From: Streptomyces sp. NBC_01707 | Lineage (GTDB): Bacteria; Actinomycetota; Actinomycetes; Streptomycetales; Streptomycetaceae | Assembly (NCBI RefSeq): GCF_041438805.1 | Contig: NZ_CP109190.1 | Location: forward strand, 3,906,001 to 3,970,000 | Direction of reading: 5' to 3' | Length of the DNA: 64,000 bases | Shown: positions 8,218 through 17,838 of the stretch, piece by piece | Numbering within the stretch: position 1 is the first letter of the stretch | How the letters are laid out: the number at the start of each line of letters is the position of its first letter | Notes under the pieces: model-generated | Told to the model about the DNA's origin: nothing | Databases searched by the model: none | Seen by the model: the letters and a program-made list of their open reading frames with translations, nothing else | Position numbers and translations under genes: made by a program

Positions 8218-9086
8218 GCACCGCTGTGAAGGAAACACCCCAGGAGGGTGGAACCGTCCTGGTGCGCAGGCCGGGCCCGCGGGAGCTGCATCCCGTACGC
8301 ACCCATCGCAGGCGCCGCGCCCTGGAGCTGGCGCTCGCCGTCGCCGTGCCGCTGGTTCTCGTCCTGCTCTGGCAGCTGGCCGCCGCCCGGTCCTGGATCG
8401 ACGACCGCGTCTACCCTGCCCCGTCCACCATCCTTGCGGACGGCTGGGACCGGGCGGCCGACGGCGATCTGTGGCCGGATGTGTGGGCCACGCTCAAGCG
8501 GGTCCTCGGCGGCTATGCGATCGGGACCGTCGCCGGGTACGCGCTCGGCCTGCTGATGGGGTCGCTCTCGCTCGTACGCGCGGCGCTGGAGCCGTTGCTC
8601 GACGCCCTGTACGTCGTACCGAAGCTGGCCCTGCTGCCGGTCTTCCTCAACATGTTCGGCCTCGGCGAAGGGCCGCAGATCGCTCTGGTCGCCGCCACGG
8701 TCTTCTTCTTCGTCTGGATCTCCACGATGGCGGCCGTCCTCGCCGTCCCGATCGGTCACCGCGACGCCGGTCAGGTCTTCGGCGCCTCGCCCTGGCAGAT
8801 GTTCCGGCACGTGCTGCTGCCCGCCTCGCTGCCCGCGGTGCTGGTCGGCGCGCGGATCGCGGCGGGCGTGGCCGTCCTGGTCATCGTGGCGTCCGAGCAG
8901 ATCGCGGCGGCCGACGGGCTCGGCCATCTGATCTTCGACTCCCGGGCACTGTTCCGGAACGACGTGATGTTCGTCGGCATCGTCTGCGTGGCGGTCCTCG
9001 GCGTCGTCTTCTCCGAAGTGGTGCGGATCGCCGGACGGCTGCTCACCCCGTGGGCGCCGCGCGACCGCGGCCGCAACCAGTCGTGA
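8214..9086 (+). CDS. ABC transporter permease, SsuC/TauC type
   Basis: A 290-aa membrane permease of the BPD_transp_1 family. A basic N-terminus (HRRRRALELALAVAVPLVLV) leads into the first helix, followed by about five more segments. The EAA-type loop lies around IGHRDAGQVFGASPWQMFRH. ATG 8214 overlaps the ATPase stop by 4 nt and has an excellent AAGGAGGTGATC ribosome binding site. It lies between ATPase and binding-protein genes, giving a three-gene importer. Confidence 0.93.
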   Translation: MSTAVKETPQEGGTVLVRRPGPRELHPVRTHRRRRALELALAVAVPLVLVLLWQLAAARSWIDDRVYPAPSTILADGWDRAADGDLWPDVWATLKRVLGGYAIGTVAGYALGLLMGSLSLVRAALEPLLDALYVVPKLALLPVFLNMFGLGEGPQIALVAATVFFFVWISTMAAVLAVPIGHRDAGQVFGASPWQMFRHVLLPASLPAVLVGARIAAGVAVLVIVASEQIAAADGLGHLIFDSRALFRNDVMFVGIVCVAVLGVVFSEVVRIAGRLLTPWAPRDRGRNQS

Positions 9087-9130
9087 ACGGCACCCCATCG
9101 GCTCCACCGAGTTCTTCGTACGGAGGCACT

Positions 9131-10276
9131 GTGCGCACACGTACCCCTCTCATCTGCACGCTGGCGCTCGTCACGACATCGCTGCTCGCCGCGGCGGGCT
9201 GCGCCAAGAACGATTCCGGCAGTGGCGGCGCCGATGTCGCGCCGCGCACCGTCAAGCCCGTCGCCGGCTGCGGCGCCGGCAGCTGGACCGACCCGGCCGA
9301 TCTGGCGGCCGACCGCACACCGGCCCGCTGCGACAAGGGCGCGCCCGCCCCTCGACCGCTGGCGAAGAAACGGAAGATCACCGTCGCCACCGGCACACTC
9401 AGTGCGGAGTACGTCGCCCCGCTCCAGGTCGCCGTGGCGAAGGGCGAGTTCACCAAGGAGGGCCTGGACGTCGAACTGAAGGTTCTTCCCACCCCGGACG
9501 CCTTGCCACTGCTCGCCAAGGGCGATGTCGACGCCCAGTGGGCAGCCCCCGAGGCGGCCGTGATGAACGGCATCAACGGCGGCTTCGACATCAAGTGGGT
9601 GGCAGGGAACTTCTCCCCCGATCCCACCTCCAAGAGCGGCCTCTGGGTGCGCCTCAAGGAGGGCGAGAGCGCCGAACACGTCGACATGGCGGGCCGCAGG
9701 ATGGGCACGATGATCGGCAAGGGCTCGGTCATCGCGTATCCGATGGACACCTCGCTGCAGAAACACGGCGGCGGCCTCGACAAGATCAGTTTCCAGCAGC
9801 TCGGCTCCGCGGACGTACTGACCGCCCTGCAGAACGGCGGCGTGGACTCCGCCTGGCTGCTCGACCCGGTCTGGCGCAAGGTGGACGGCGACAAGCGGTA
9901 CGCGTTCCTGGGCGGCCAGCCGGTCGGCGAACCGCTCGGCGGTCTGCTCTTCGGCCCGACGCTGCTGACCGAGGACCCGGATGCGGGTGTCGCCTTTCTC
10001 CGCGCCTACATCCGGACGGTGAACACCTATTTCGCCGGGGACTACAAGTCCGATCCCGCCTTCGTGACGGAGCTTGCGAAGCTGATGAAGATCGACGAGG
10101 CGACGCTGCGGTCGACGCCGTCCATGCGGATGGACTGGGAGATCCGGAAGGGCACGACGGACCGGCTGCAGCAGGCGTACAGCGACGCGGGCGTCTCGGA
10201 GGGGAAGCCGCCGGTACCGGAGGAGAAGGCCGTCGACCGGGCGATGTACGGGGAGGCGGTGGGCCACAGGCTCTGA
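9131..10276 (+). CDS. Substrate-binding lipoprotein, NMT1/SsuA type
   Basis: A 381-aa lipoprotein with a lipobox ending LLAAAGC (cysteine about residue 24) and a Cys-containing linker. The mature domain opens KRKITVATGTLSAEYVAPLQ and continues VAKGEFTKEGLDVELK, the typical NMT1/SsuA fold start in which the ligand is gripped between two lobes. GTG 9131 is chosen because CGGAGG lies 4 nt upstream. It follows the permease after 44 nt and completes the importer. A hairpin at 10316-10349 follows. Candidate ligands are sulfonates, nitrate-like anions or pyrimidine precursors; none is proven by sequence. Confidence 0.9.
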   Translation: MRTRTPLICTLALVTTSLLAAAGCAKNDSGSGGADVAPRTVKPVAGCGAGSWTDPADLAADRTPARCDKGAPAPRPLAKKRKITVATGTLSAEYVAPLQVAVAKGEFTKEGLDVELKVLPTPDALPLLAKGDVDAQWAAPEAAVMNGINGGFDIKWVAGNFSPDPTSKSGLWVRLKEGESAEHVDMAGRRMGTMIGKGSVIAYPMDTSLQKHGGGLDKISFQQLGSADVLTALQNGGVDSAWLLDPVWRKVDGDKRYAFLGGQPVGEPLGGLLFGPTLLTEDPDAGVAFLRAYIRTVNTYFAGDYKSDPAFVTELAKLMKIDEATLRSTPSMRMDWEIRKGTTDRLQQAYSDAGVSEGKPPVPEEKAVDRAMYGEAVGHRL

Positions 10277-10315
10277 CGCGGCGCCCGAACGGCATGCGCA
10301 GAAGGCGGCATGCAC

Positions 10316-10349
10316 AGAAGGCCGGATCCTCGAAAGGATCCGGCCTTCT
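10316..10349. terminator. Hairpin between importer and tRNA gene
   Basis: A 15-bp perfect stem (AGAAGGCCGGATCCT) with a CGAA tetraloop. It can terminate the plus-strand importer and the minus-strand tRNA, whose 3' end is 9 nt away. The same GGATCC-CGAA core recurs after the second tRNA copy. Confidence 0.85.
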
Positions 10350-10357
10350 GTCTTCAG

Positions 10358-10431
10358 TAGCGGGGACAGGATTTGAACCTGCGACCTCTGGGTTATGAGC
10401 CCAGCGAGCTACCGAGCTGCTCCACCCCGCG
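10358..10431 (-). tRNA. tRNA-fMet (initiator), anticodon CAU, copy 1
   Basis: A 74-nt cloverleaf with anticodon CAU at 10395-10397. Initiator hallmarks: position 1 C faces U at 72, so the first acceptor pair is unformed, and three G:C pairs (GGG/CCC) flank the anticodon loop. The T-loop GGTTCAAATCC is present. The 3' CCA is not encoded. It is identical to the copy at 12856-12929. Confidence 0.95.
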
Positions 10432-10502
10432 TCGTGAACACAACATTACGTGACGCCCTGGACCAGCGCAAATCTGTTCCTGCCGACTGCGGGAAGCGCG
10501 GT

Positions 10503-10529
10503 GTCGCGGGGGCCCGCCGCCCCCGCGAC
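10503..10529 (-). terminator. Terminator after the Sel1-repeat gene
   Basis: An 11-bp stem (GTCGCGGGGGC) with a 5-nt loop, 25 nt past the stop codon on the minus strand. Confidence 0.65.
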
Positions 10530-10554
10530 GCCCGTGCCGCACCCCCGCACACCG

Positions 10555-12642
10555 CTATGCGGTCAGCTCCTGGTGCAGGGCCTCACGGAGCCTGGCGGCC
10601 CGCTCGGCGACCTCCGCCGGGCCCAGCTCGACCGCACGCGCGCACCAGCGCTGCCCCTCGGTGAGCTCGCCGCGGCGGGCGGCGAGCAGGGCCAGCCGCA
10701 GCGCGGCCCGGCCGTGGCCGTCGTTCGCTGCGCGGCTCCACCACAGGGCGGCCTCACGCTCGCTGCCCTCACGGGCGAGGAGCAGCCCCAGGTTGAAGGC
10801 ACCGTTGCGGCTGCCCGACTCGGCGGCCTCGCGGTACCAGCGCGCGGCGCTCTCCAGGTCACCGCGGGAGGCGGCGAGCATGCCGACCCGCACCTGGGCG
10901 CGGCGGTGCCCCTGCTCGGCGGCCCGCTCGTACCAGGCCTCGCACTCGGTCTTCTCCGGCATCGGCTCACCGAGCCCGGGCGGTCCCGGCGGCGGCTGGC
11001 GCGAGTCCAGCACGCCGGCCAGCCGGAAGGCCGCCTCGGCGCTGCCGCCGCCCGCGGCGCAGCGCAGATGGCGTTCGGCCTCCTGCTCCTCACCGTGGTG
11101 CAGCAGGGCCATGCCGACCTGCAGCGCGGCCTCGGTGTGCCCGGCGGCCGCAGCCCTCTCGTACCAGGTCAGAGCCACCCGGTCCTCGTCGCGCCCGGCG
11201 TGCAGAATGCCGAGGTTGAAGGCGGCGTCGACGCTGCCCGCCTCGGCGGCCTTGGAGAACCAGGGCTGCGCACCGGTCGCGTCGCCCGCCTGGAGCAGCA
11301 GCACGGCCAGGGCGTTGGCGGCCTCGCGGTGGCCGGCGTAGGCGGCACGTCGGTACCACTGCTCGGCCTGCGGTGTACGGTCCTGGGCGGCGCAGAGCAG
11401 CCCCAGGTTGTACGCGCCGTTGACGTCGCCCGCGTCCATGGCGGCGCGGTACCAGCGCTCGGCGGTCTGCTGCTCGCCACGGGCGGCGTGCAGGGCGCCC
11501 AGGGCATTGGCCGCGTTGCCGTCGCCCTCCTGGGCGGCGCGCAGCCACCACACGGCCGCGCTCTCCTCGTCCCCCGCGTCGCGCAGCAGGAAGCCGAGCG
11601 CACAGGCTGCCCGGGCCTCGCCGCTCTTGGCGGAGGTGAGGTACCAGCGGCCGGCCTCCTTGAGCTCACCGCGCTGCTCCAGAATGGCGCCGAGGTGCAG
11701 CGCGGCACGTCGGTGACCGCGCGCTGCGGCCTGCCGGTACCACTGCTCGGCCTCGCCGATGCGCCCGGCGGCGGGGCCCGCCACCGGTCCGTCGTCCTTG
11801 CGCCCGTCCGCGCGGCCCGCCTTGCACACACCGGTCCCGGTTCCGGTGTCGTCGGCGGCCGCGCTGCGCGCAGGCAGGCCCGTCCCCAGCCCGGCGTCCG
11901 CCGCCGGGCGGCCGAACGCGTCGTGCGGGTCGTCGGCGGCCTTGCTCTCCAGGGTCCGCGCCAGGCGGTACGCGGCCTCTCGGTGCCCCTGCTCGGCGGC
12001 GGCGCGCAGCCAGCGCTCGGCGCCGACGTCGCTGCGGTGTTCCAGCAGGTCGGCGAGGGCGTACGCGCCCAGCGCGTGGCCCTGCTCGGCGGACTGGCGC
12101 AGCCAGTACTCGGCGCCCGGCTCGTCGCCACGCTCGCGGTAGTGGCGTCCCAGCGCGTGGGCCGCGGCGGCGGAACCGGCGACGGCGGCGATACGCCACC
12201 AGCCGGCCGCCTCGTCGGCATAGCCGCGCTGGTGGAGGAGGACACCCAGGTTGTTGGCGGCGGCCCGGTCGCCGTCGGCGGTGGCCGCACGCAGATAGGG
12301 TTCGGCGCCGTTGAGGTCGCCTCGGCGCAGCAGAAGCGCACCGAGGACGCTCATCGACGCGGTGTCTCCGGCGTCGGCGGCGCGACGGTGCCGTACCTCG
12401 CTCTCGGCGGTCTCCGTGCTCTCGGTGCTCTCGATGCCCTCGGTGCTCTCGGCGTTGCGTGACGGTTCCGGATCCCCGGCGGTCCCATCGTTCTCGAAGA
12501 CCTGGACAGCCCGGACAGCCTCGGCGTCATCCGTGACATGGGCAGCAAAAGCCGCATCTGCCATGTTTTCCATCTCATGGACGCGCCGCTGCACAAACCG
12601 CCCTGTCTCCAACAGAGTTGCCCTGTCCCCCATAAATACCAT
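10555..12642 (-). CDS. Sel1/TPR-repeat scaffold protein
   Basis: A 695-aa soluble protein. After a charged N-terminus with a Glu/Ser/Thr-rich stretch (about residues 60-85), nearly the whole length is about sixteen Sel1-like repeats of roughly 35 residues. Each centres on a W-Y/W-x-x-A-A-x-x-G-H/S pattern, for example WYRQAAARGH, WYERAAAAGH and WYREAAESGS. Such alpha-solenoids mediate protein-protein contacts; no catalytic domain or signal peptide is visible. The repeats are interrupted at about residues 220-275 and 560-580 by low-complexity inserts. ATG 12642 has AGGTGG 7 nt upstream. The gene sits alone between two identical initiator tRNA genes. Confidence 0.88.
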   Translation of the reverse strand: MVFMGDRATLLETGRFVQRRVHEMENMADAAFAAHVTDDAEAVRAVQVFENDGTAGDPEPSRNAESTEGIESTESTETAESEVRHRRAADAGDTASMSVLGALLLRRGDLNGAEPYLRAATADGDRAAANNLGVLLHQRGYADEAAGWWRIAAVAGSAAAAHALGRHYRERGDEPGAEYWLRQSAEQGHALGAYALADLLEHRSDVGAERWLRAAAEQGHREAAYRLARTLESKAADDPHDAFGRPAADAGLGTGLPARSAAADDTGTGTGVCKAGRADGRKDDGPVAGPAAGRIGEAEQWYRQAAARGHRRAALHLGAILEQRGELKEAGRWYLTSAKSGEARAACALGFLLRDAGDEESAAVWWLRAAQEGDGNAANALGALHAARGEQQTAERWYRAAMDAGDVNGAYNLGLLCAAQDRTPQAEQWYRRAAYAGHREAANALAVLLLQAGDATGAQPWFSKAAEAGSVDAAFNLGILHAGRDEDRVALTWYERAAAAGHTEAALQVGMALLHHGEEQEAERHLRCAAGGGSAEAAFRLAGVLDSRQPPPGPPGLGEPMPEKTECEAWYERAAEQGHRRAQVRVGMLAASRGDLESAARWYREAAESGSRNGAFNLGLLLAREGSEREAALWWSRAANDGHGRAALRLALLAARRGELTEGQRWCARAVELGPAEVAERAARLREALHQELTA

Positions 12643-12810
12643 CGTCCCACCACCTGCAACCCGCGTACACCTCGTATATCGCGGCCAGTGAGGTCACTTC
12701 AGCGTTTTGTCGACATGCCCACAGAGAGATAAGTCAAACACGTTCGGAGCCAACACGTGCCCCGCGAACCGCACTTCAGACCCTTCGCGCGAGAAAGTCT
12801 CCGCGACACG

Positions 12811-12848
12811 ACGAAGGCCCGGATCCTCGAAAGGATCCGGGCCTTCGT
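12811..12848. terminator. Terminator after tRNA-fMet copy 2
   Basis: A 17-bp perfect stem (ACGAAGGCCCGGATCCT) with a CGAA loop, 8 nt beyond the tRNA 3' end. It shares its core with the hairpin at 10316. Confidence 0.85.
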
Positions 12849-12855
12849 CTTTCAG

Positions 12856-12929
12856 TAGCGGGGACAGGATTTGAACCTGCGACCTCTGGGTTATGAGCCC
12901 AGCGAGCTACCGAGCTGCTCCACCCCGCG
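12856..12929 (-). tRNA. tRNA-fMet (initiator), anticodon CAU, copy 2
   Basis: Identical in all 74 nt to the copy at 10358-10431, anticodon at 12893-12895, with the same unpaired position 1:72 and GGG/CCC anticodon stem. CCA is not encoded. With its 3' hairpin it forms a direct repeat of about 115 bp with copy 1. Confidence 0.95.
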
Positions 12930-12993
12930 TCGTTGTGTTCAAACCGTACCACGACGCGAAGGTGGTGCCTTACCCGTTTCTACCGGCCGCCGC

Positions 12994-15879
12994 TCAGCCG
13001 CTCTTCTCCGTCTTGGGCTGAGCCGCAGCCGCACGCCGCAGCGCGTCCTCCAGATCCGCCTGGGCCTTGCCGTAGGCGCTCCAGTCCTGCTTCTTCAGGG
13101 CTGCCTCGCCTTCGGTGTAAGCCCTCTGCGCATCCGCGATCGCCTGCTTCAGCGCGGCGTCACCGGTGGCCGGCGGCTTCGTGCCCGGTGGCCGGGTGGT
13201 CTCCGCCGGCGGCTGGCTGGTGCCGGTCTCCTCCACTCCGAAGACCGCGTTGAGCGCCTCCCCGAGGCTGTTCTCGAAGACGGTCTTCGAACCGTACGAC
13301 GCGGCGACCTTGCGCAGCAGCGGATAGTTCTGCGTGCCACCGCGCGTGTACACCGGCTCGACGTACAGGAAGCCGCCGTCGAGCGGCACGGTCAGCAGGT
13401 TGCCGTACTCGATGTCGGAGTCGGTGCCCTTGAGGTTTCTCACGAACTCGGCGACGTCGTCGTTGCCGTTGAGCTCGCTCTGTACCTGGCCGGGTCCCTT
13501 CACCGTCGTGGTGACTCTCAACAGCCTTATCGTGCCGTAGTCCTTGCTGGCCGCATCCGCATCCACTGCCATGAACGCCCCGAGGTCGGGCCGCCCCTTC
13601 GGAGTGAAGGTGGTGGTCAGCGAGAACTTCTGGGCCGTCTGGTCCGGCATCTTTATGCTCAGGTAGTACGGCGGGACGGCGCCGGACTCCTTGTTGGTCG
13701 GGTCGTCCGGGACCTGCCACGCGTCACTGCCGCTGTAGAACTGTGCGGGGTTGGTGACGTGGTAGCGGGTGAGCAGCTCGCGCTGGACCTTGAACAGGTC
13801 CTGCGGGTACCGCAGGTGGTCCATCAGGTCCTTGGGGATGTCGGACCGCGGCTCCACCGTCCCGGGGAACGCCTTGCGCCAGGTCTTGAGGACCGGGTCC
13901 TCGGTGTCCCACTCGTACAGCTTGACCTTGCCGTCGTACGCGTCGACGGTGGCCTTCACCGAGTTGCGGATGTAGTTGACCTGGTTCTGCTGGGCGACGA
14001 CCGCACGCTGGTTGGTGGTGAGCGAGTCGGCCGTGGTGTCCCCGAGCGTCGTACGCGAGGCGTACGGGTACCCGTTGGTGGTGGTGTACGCGTCGACGAC
14101 CCACTGGATGCGGTGGTTCACCACGGCCGGATAGGCGTCGCCGTCGATGGTCAGCCACGGGGCGACCGCCTCGACGCGCTCCTTCGGCGTGCGGTTGTAC
14201 AGAATCCGCGAGCCGTTGCCGATGGCCCCCGAGTAGAGGATCTGCGGCTCGCTGAACGACACCGCGTACGCGGCGCGGTTGAACGCGCTGCCGAGACTGA
14301 CCCCGCTGTTGCCCTTGTAGCTGGTGGTCCTCTCGCCGTCCTCCTCGTAGTCGAGCTCCTTCTGGGGCCCGCCGACGATGGAGTACTGCTCGGTCTTCTC
14401 GCCGTAGTAGATCTGCTGCTCGTACGTGCCGAGCTCGCCTGTGGTCGGCAGACCGGACTCGGTGAAGTCCGGGGAGCCCTTCGGGTTCTTGCCCGTCGTG
14501 GTGCCCCGGGCGGCGATGGCGCCGTAGCCGTGGGTGTACGTGAAGTGGTCGTTGATCCAGTTGCGCTTGGGGATGCCGTCCAGATTGAGCTCGCGCAGAC
14601 CGATGACCGTGTCCTGGTCCTTGCCGGCGGCGTCCTTGTAGCGGTCGACGTCCAGCGTCTTGGGGAACTGGTAGTAGTTCCTCTTCTGCTGGAGCTGCTG
14701 GAAGGCCGGGGAGACGACGTTGGGGTCCATCACCCGGTAGCTCGCCGCTTCGTCCGCGCTGGCACGCAGCTTCGCGTCGTCGGTCGTGGTGCTCTTGCCC
14801 GTGTAGTCGTCCACCTGCGCGTCATCGATGTCGTACGCGTCCCGCGTCGCCTCGATGTTCTTGCGGATGAACGGGGCTTCCTTGGCCTGCTCGTTGGGCT
14901 GGACCTGGAACTTCTGCACGATCGCCGGGTACAGCCCGCCGATCAGGATCGCCGAGAGCACCATCAGGCCGAACCCGATCACCGGGAGCTGCCAGGTGCG
15001 GCGCCACAGAGTCGCGAAGAACAGCACGGCGCAGATCGCGGCGATGCAGAACAGGATCGTCTTCGCCGGCAGGTACGCGTTGGCGTCGACGTACCGCAGG
15101 CCCGTCCAGTTGTCCGTCGCCTTGAAGTCACTGGACTTCACGGCGAGGCCGTACCGGTCGAGCCAGTACGCCACGGCCTTCAGCGAGACGAAGACGCCGA
15201 GCAGCACCGACAGGTGGCCGGTGGCCGCGCCGGTCGCCCGCGCGCCGGGGCTGGTGATGCGGAGCCCGCCGTACAGGTAGTGGGTCAGGGCGGCGGCGAT
15301 CAGCGAGAGCACCGTGGCCGCGAAGCCGAAGCCCAGCAGGAAGCGGTACCACGGCAGGTCGAAGGCGTAGAAGGACACGTCCAGGTGGAACTGGGGGTCC
15401 TTCTGCCCGAACGACACGCCGTTCACGTACATCAGCCACGTACGCCACTGGCCCGAGGCGGACGCTCCGGCGATCAGCCCGACGAGCGCGGTGATCGCCA
15501 GCAGCACCCACCTCTTGTACGGGGCGAGACTCATCCGGTAGCGGTCCAGGCTCTGCTGCTCCAGCGACATCGCGCTCAGCGGCGGCCGGAGCCGGTGCGC
15601 GAGCCAGATGTTCACGCCGACGGCGATCGCCATCAGCAGTCCGAAGACGAGGAACAGCCCGATCTTGGTCCACAGGGTGGTGGTGAAGACGGACGAATAC
15701 GCGACCGACCGGTACCAGAGCCAGTCCGTCCAGAACCCGGAGAACATGACGAACACCATGGCGAGAATCGCCAGGACGCCCAGTGTCATGAGCAGGGTAC
15801 GGGCGCGCCGGGACGGGCGGCCGACTCTGATCCGTGGCCCGGTCGGGCCCCCGCCGCGGTCCGGCATCTGGAAAGCCAA
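12994..15879 (-). CDS. UPF0182-family integral membrane protein
   Basis: A protein of about 961 aa, the usual length for this actinobacterial/cyanobacterial family of unknown function. About seven membrane helices lie in the first 300 residues (first [19 protein letters not shown], with [11 protein letters not shown] after it). A large extracytoplasmic domain follows (for example [15 protein letters not shown] and [14 protein letters not shown]), then a Pro/Thr-rich linker and a charged Ala-rich tail. The likely start is TTG 15879, with GAGGGG 6 nt upstream; the next candidate, ATG 15867, has no ribosome binding site. It is divergent from the PPA1309-family gene. The mycobacterial homologue (Rv3193c) keeps the same neighbourhood. 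Function is not known. Confidence 0.92.
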   Translation of the reverse strand: MAFQMPDRGGGPTGPRIRVGRPSRRARTLLMTLGVLAILAMVFVMFSGFWTDWLWYRSVAYSSVFTTTLWTKIGLFLVFGLLMAIAVGVNIWLAHRLRPPLSAMSLEQQSLDRYRMSLAPYKRWVLLAITALVGLIAGASASGQWRTWLMYVNGVSFGQKDPQFHLDVSFYAFDLPWYRFLLGFGFAATVLSLIAAALTHYLYGGLRITSPGARATGAATGHLSVLLGVFVSLKAVAYWLDRYGLAVKSSDFKATDNWTGLRYVDANAYLPAKTILFCIAAICAVLFFATLWRRTWQLPVIGFGLMVLSAILIGGLYPAIVQKFQVQPNEQAKEAPFIRKNIEATRDAYDIDDAQVDDYTGKSTTTDDAKLRASADEAASYRVMDPNVVSPAFQQLQQKRNYYQFPKTLDVDRYKDAAGKDQDTVIGLRELNLDGIPKRNWINDHFTYTHGYGAIAARGTTTGKNPKGSPDFTESGLPTTGELGTYEQQIYYGEKTEQYSIVGGPQKELDYEEDGERTTSYKGNSGVSLGSAFNRAAYAVSFSEPQILYSGAIGNGSRILYNRTPKERVEAVAPWLTIDGDAYPAVVNHRIQWVVDAYTTTNGYPYASRTTLGDTTADSLTTNQRAVVAQQNQVNYIRNSVKATVDAYDGKVKLYEWDTEDPVLKTWRKAFPGTVEPRSDIPKDLMDHLRYPQDLFKVQRELLTRYHVTNPAQFYSGSDAWQVPDDPTNKESGAVPPYYLSIKMPDQTAQKFSLTTTFTPKGRPDLGAFMAVDADAASKDYGTIRLLRVTTTVKGPGQVQSELNGNDDVAEFVRNLKGTDSDIEYGNLLTVPLDGGFLYVEPVYTRGGTQNYPLLRKVAASYGSKTVFENSLGEALNAVFGVEETGTSQPPAETTRPPGTKPPATGDAALKQAIADAQRAYTEGEAALKKQDWSAYGKAQADLEDALRRAAAAQPKTEKSG

Positions 15880-16003
15880 CGTGCGCCCCTCGAAGTTCGC
15901 GGTCGTGTGAAGCAGGCCCAGCGATCGTAGAGCCCACCTATGCAACTTACTGAGGCTTTACCTAGTTCCCGTTCCCGGGGCAGAACGAGGGAGGATGTCG
16001 AGC

Positions 16004-16564
16004 ATGTCCAACGTTTCCCCCTCAGGCCCCCCGATGGCCGCGAGCCCCCTGACTGTCGCCGTGCTCGAAATCGACGAGTACGCCTCCGGCCTCGGCTGGG
16101 ACCAGCCGGCCCGGCTCTTCGCGCTCGTCGACACCGCCAAGCTGCGCGTCCAGGAGCCCGGCCTCGCCGCCCAGCTCGGTCTCGACAGCTCCGATTCCAC
16201 GACCGCCGCACTCACCCCCATCGAGCAGGAGGAGCTTCCCCCCGGAAAGGCGCTGGACGAGTTCCTCGCCACGATCGCCTGGCCCGACGCGGTCGCGGGC
16301 TGCGCCATGACGGTGGAGCGCCTGATGCTGCCGCCGTCCGCCGAGTCCTCCGTACCGGAGGGGCTCAGCGACGCCCAGCTGACCAAGTGGGTCGCCAAGC
16401 ACCCCGACCGGCAGGAGGTGCGGATGACCGTGGCCGTCCTGCGCAACGGTGCGCGGGAGTCAGCCGTACGGCTCCGGGAGAAGGACTCCCCGACCGAGGT
16501 GCTGACCGGCGCCGGCCTGGTGCCGGGGCTCGCCGAGGCGCTGGCCGCCACGTTCGAGTCCTGA
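16004..16564 (+). CDS. PPA1309-family protein
   Basis: A 186-aa soluble protein of an actinobacterial family without an assigned function. Recognisable conserved stretches are AVLEIDEYASGLGWDQPARL (about residues 18-37), ATIAWPDAVAGCAMTVERL and KHPDRQEVRMTVAVLRNGAR. It is acidic, has no signal peptide and no catalytic motif that I recognise. ATG 16004 is chosen over ATG 15995 because GGGAGG ends 9 nt before it and abuts the first ATG. It is divergent from UPF0182 and convergent with the PDZ protease; the stop codon is embedded in the terminator stem. Confidence 0.87.
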   Translation: MSNVSPSGPPMAASPLTVAVLEIDEYASGLGWDQPARLFALVDTAKLRVQEPGLAAQLGLDSSDSTTAALTPIEQEELPPGKALDEFLATIAWPDAVAGCAMTVERLMLPPSAESSVPEGLSDAQLTKWVAKHPDRQEVRMTVAVLRNGARESAVRLREKDSPTEVLTGAGLVPGLAEALAATFES

Positions 16565-16595
16565 CCGCAGCGGGCGGAACCGCCCGCTGCGGTCA
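16562..16595. terminator. Bidirectional terminator containing the PPA1309 stop codon
   Basis: A 16-bp perfect inverted repeat (TGACCGCAGCGGGCGG) with an AA centre. The first three bases are the TGA stop at 16562. The convergent protease gene ends 12 nt further on. Confidence 0.8.
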
Positions 16596-16607
16596 GGGGC
16601 GGCGCGG

Positions 16608-17696
16608 TCAGCCTGCCGAGCAGCTCGGCAGGCCGGCCGTGTCGCCGACGCGGATCTTCTCCAGCGACTTCTTCGCGTCGTCGATCGTCTTCACCTTGAC
16701 CAGGGTGAGCCCGCCGGGGGTGTCGGAGGCGGCGGCCTTGCAGTTGTCGCCCGGCGTCAGGAAGTACCTGGCGCCCGCGTTGCGCGCGCCGACCAGCTTC
16801 ATGTTGATGCCGCCGATCGGGCCGACCTTGCCCTGGTCGTCGATGGTGCCGGTGCCCGCGATGAACTTGCCGCCGGTCAGCTGACCGGGCGTGAGCTTGT
16901 CGACGATGCCGAGGGAGAACATCAGCCCCGCGCTCGGGCCGCCGACGTCGGCGAGCTTGATGTCGATCTCGAACGGGAACGTGTGGTCCGTCCCGGCCTG
17001 GATTCCGACGATCGCCCGGTTCTCCTTGGGCGCCTTCTTCGTCGTGATGATGATCTTCTCGGTGCCCTCGGGCTGCTTGCCGGCCTTCTCGGCCGCCGCC
17101 GCCGTCTTGGCCGGGATCACCGTGAAGGTGACGTTCTCCCCCGGCTTGTGCTTGGTGACGAACTTCGCGACGTCCTCGGGCTGCTCGACCGCCGTGCCGT
17201 CGACCGCCTTGATCACATCACCGGCGTGCAGCTTGCCCTGCGCGGGGCTGTCCTTGATCACCGTGGAGACCACGACGCGCGACGTCACCGGGATGCCCAG
17301 CTCGGTCAGGGCGGCGACCTTGGCGCTCTCCTGGGACTGGCTGAACTCCTCGGCGTTCTCCTGGGTCGACTGCTCCTCGGTCTTGCCCCCCGGGTACAGC
17401 GTGTCGTGCGGAACGACCACGCTGTCGTGGGCCAGCCAGCCGTAGACGGCCTCGACGAGGTTCATGTTGTAGTCGGCGCCGGTGACCCTGACCGTCGTCA
17501 TGTTGAGGTTGCCGGACGTCTTGTACGTCCGATGCCCGGAGATCTGCAGGACCGGATCGCCGGCGACCTTACCGAGCGTGTTCACCGTCGGCCCGGGAGA
17601 CATCTCCGAATACGGCACTGGGATCAGCACGCCTGCGCAGAGCAGCGCGATGAGGATCAGCGTGGAGGCGAGCATCGTCGCGGTGCGGCGTGGCAT
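16608..17696 (-). CDS. Membrane-anchored PDZ/Lon-type (S16) serine protease, YlbL family
   Basis: A 362-aa protein with an uncleaved-looking N-terminal helix (TATMLASTLILIALLCAGVL), so it should face the cell exterior. A PDZ domain lies at about residues 130-215 (SPAQGKLHAGDVIKAVDGTA). The C-terminal Lon-like proteolytic domain has the catalytic serine in GGPSAGLMFSLGI and the catalytic lysine in GKVGPIGGINMKLVGA, the Ser-Lys dyad of S16 peptidases. ATG 17696 lacks a Shine-Dalgarno; TACTGT lies 6 nt upstream, so it may be leaderless. It is downstream of a 56-aa membrane peptide and moaE on the same strand. The natural substrate is not known. Confidence 0.9.
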   Translation of the reverse strand: MPRRTATMLASTLILIALLCAGVLIPVPYSEMSPGPTVNTLGKVAGDPVLQISGHRTYKTSGNLNMTTVRVTGADYNMNLVEAVYGWLAHDSVVVPHDTLYPGGKTEEQSTQENAEEFSQSQESAKVAALTELGIPVTSRVVVSTVIKDSPAQGKLHAGDVIKAVDGTAVEQPEDVAKFVTKHKPGENVTFTVIPAKTAAAAEKAGKQPEGTEKIIITTKKAPKENRAIVGIQAGTDHTFPFEIDIKLADVGGPSAGLMFSLGIVDKLTPGQLTGGKFIAGTGTIDDQGKVGPIGGINMKLVGARNAGARYFLTPGDNCKAAASDTPGGLTLVKVKTIDDAKKSLEKIRVGDTAGLPSCSAG

Positions 17697-17838
17697 GGAA
17701 CGACAGTACGGGAAGGGTCTGTCAGTGCACCGCCGGGGCCGGTCCGTACGGGCGGAGGGCCGGGCGTCGTGCTGTGCCGGGTGGCGGGGCAGTCGGCGCC
17801 GGGATCCGGATTGGCGACTGCGTACGTTCGGTGCCGCG

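Noticed and set aside
12871..15930. A 1019-codon open frame on the plus strand opposite the UPF0182 gene
   Set aside because: It is an antisense shadow created by G/C-rich third positions. It has no domain sense, and it runs through the second initiator tRNA gene.
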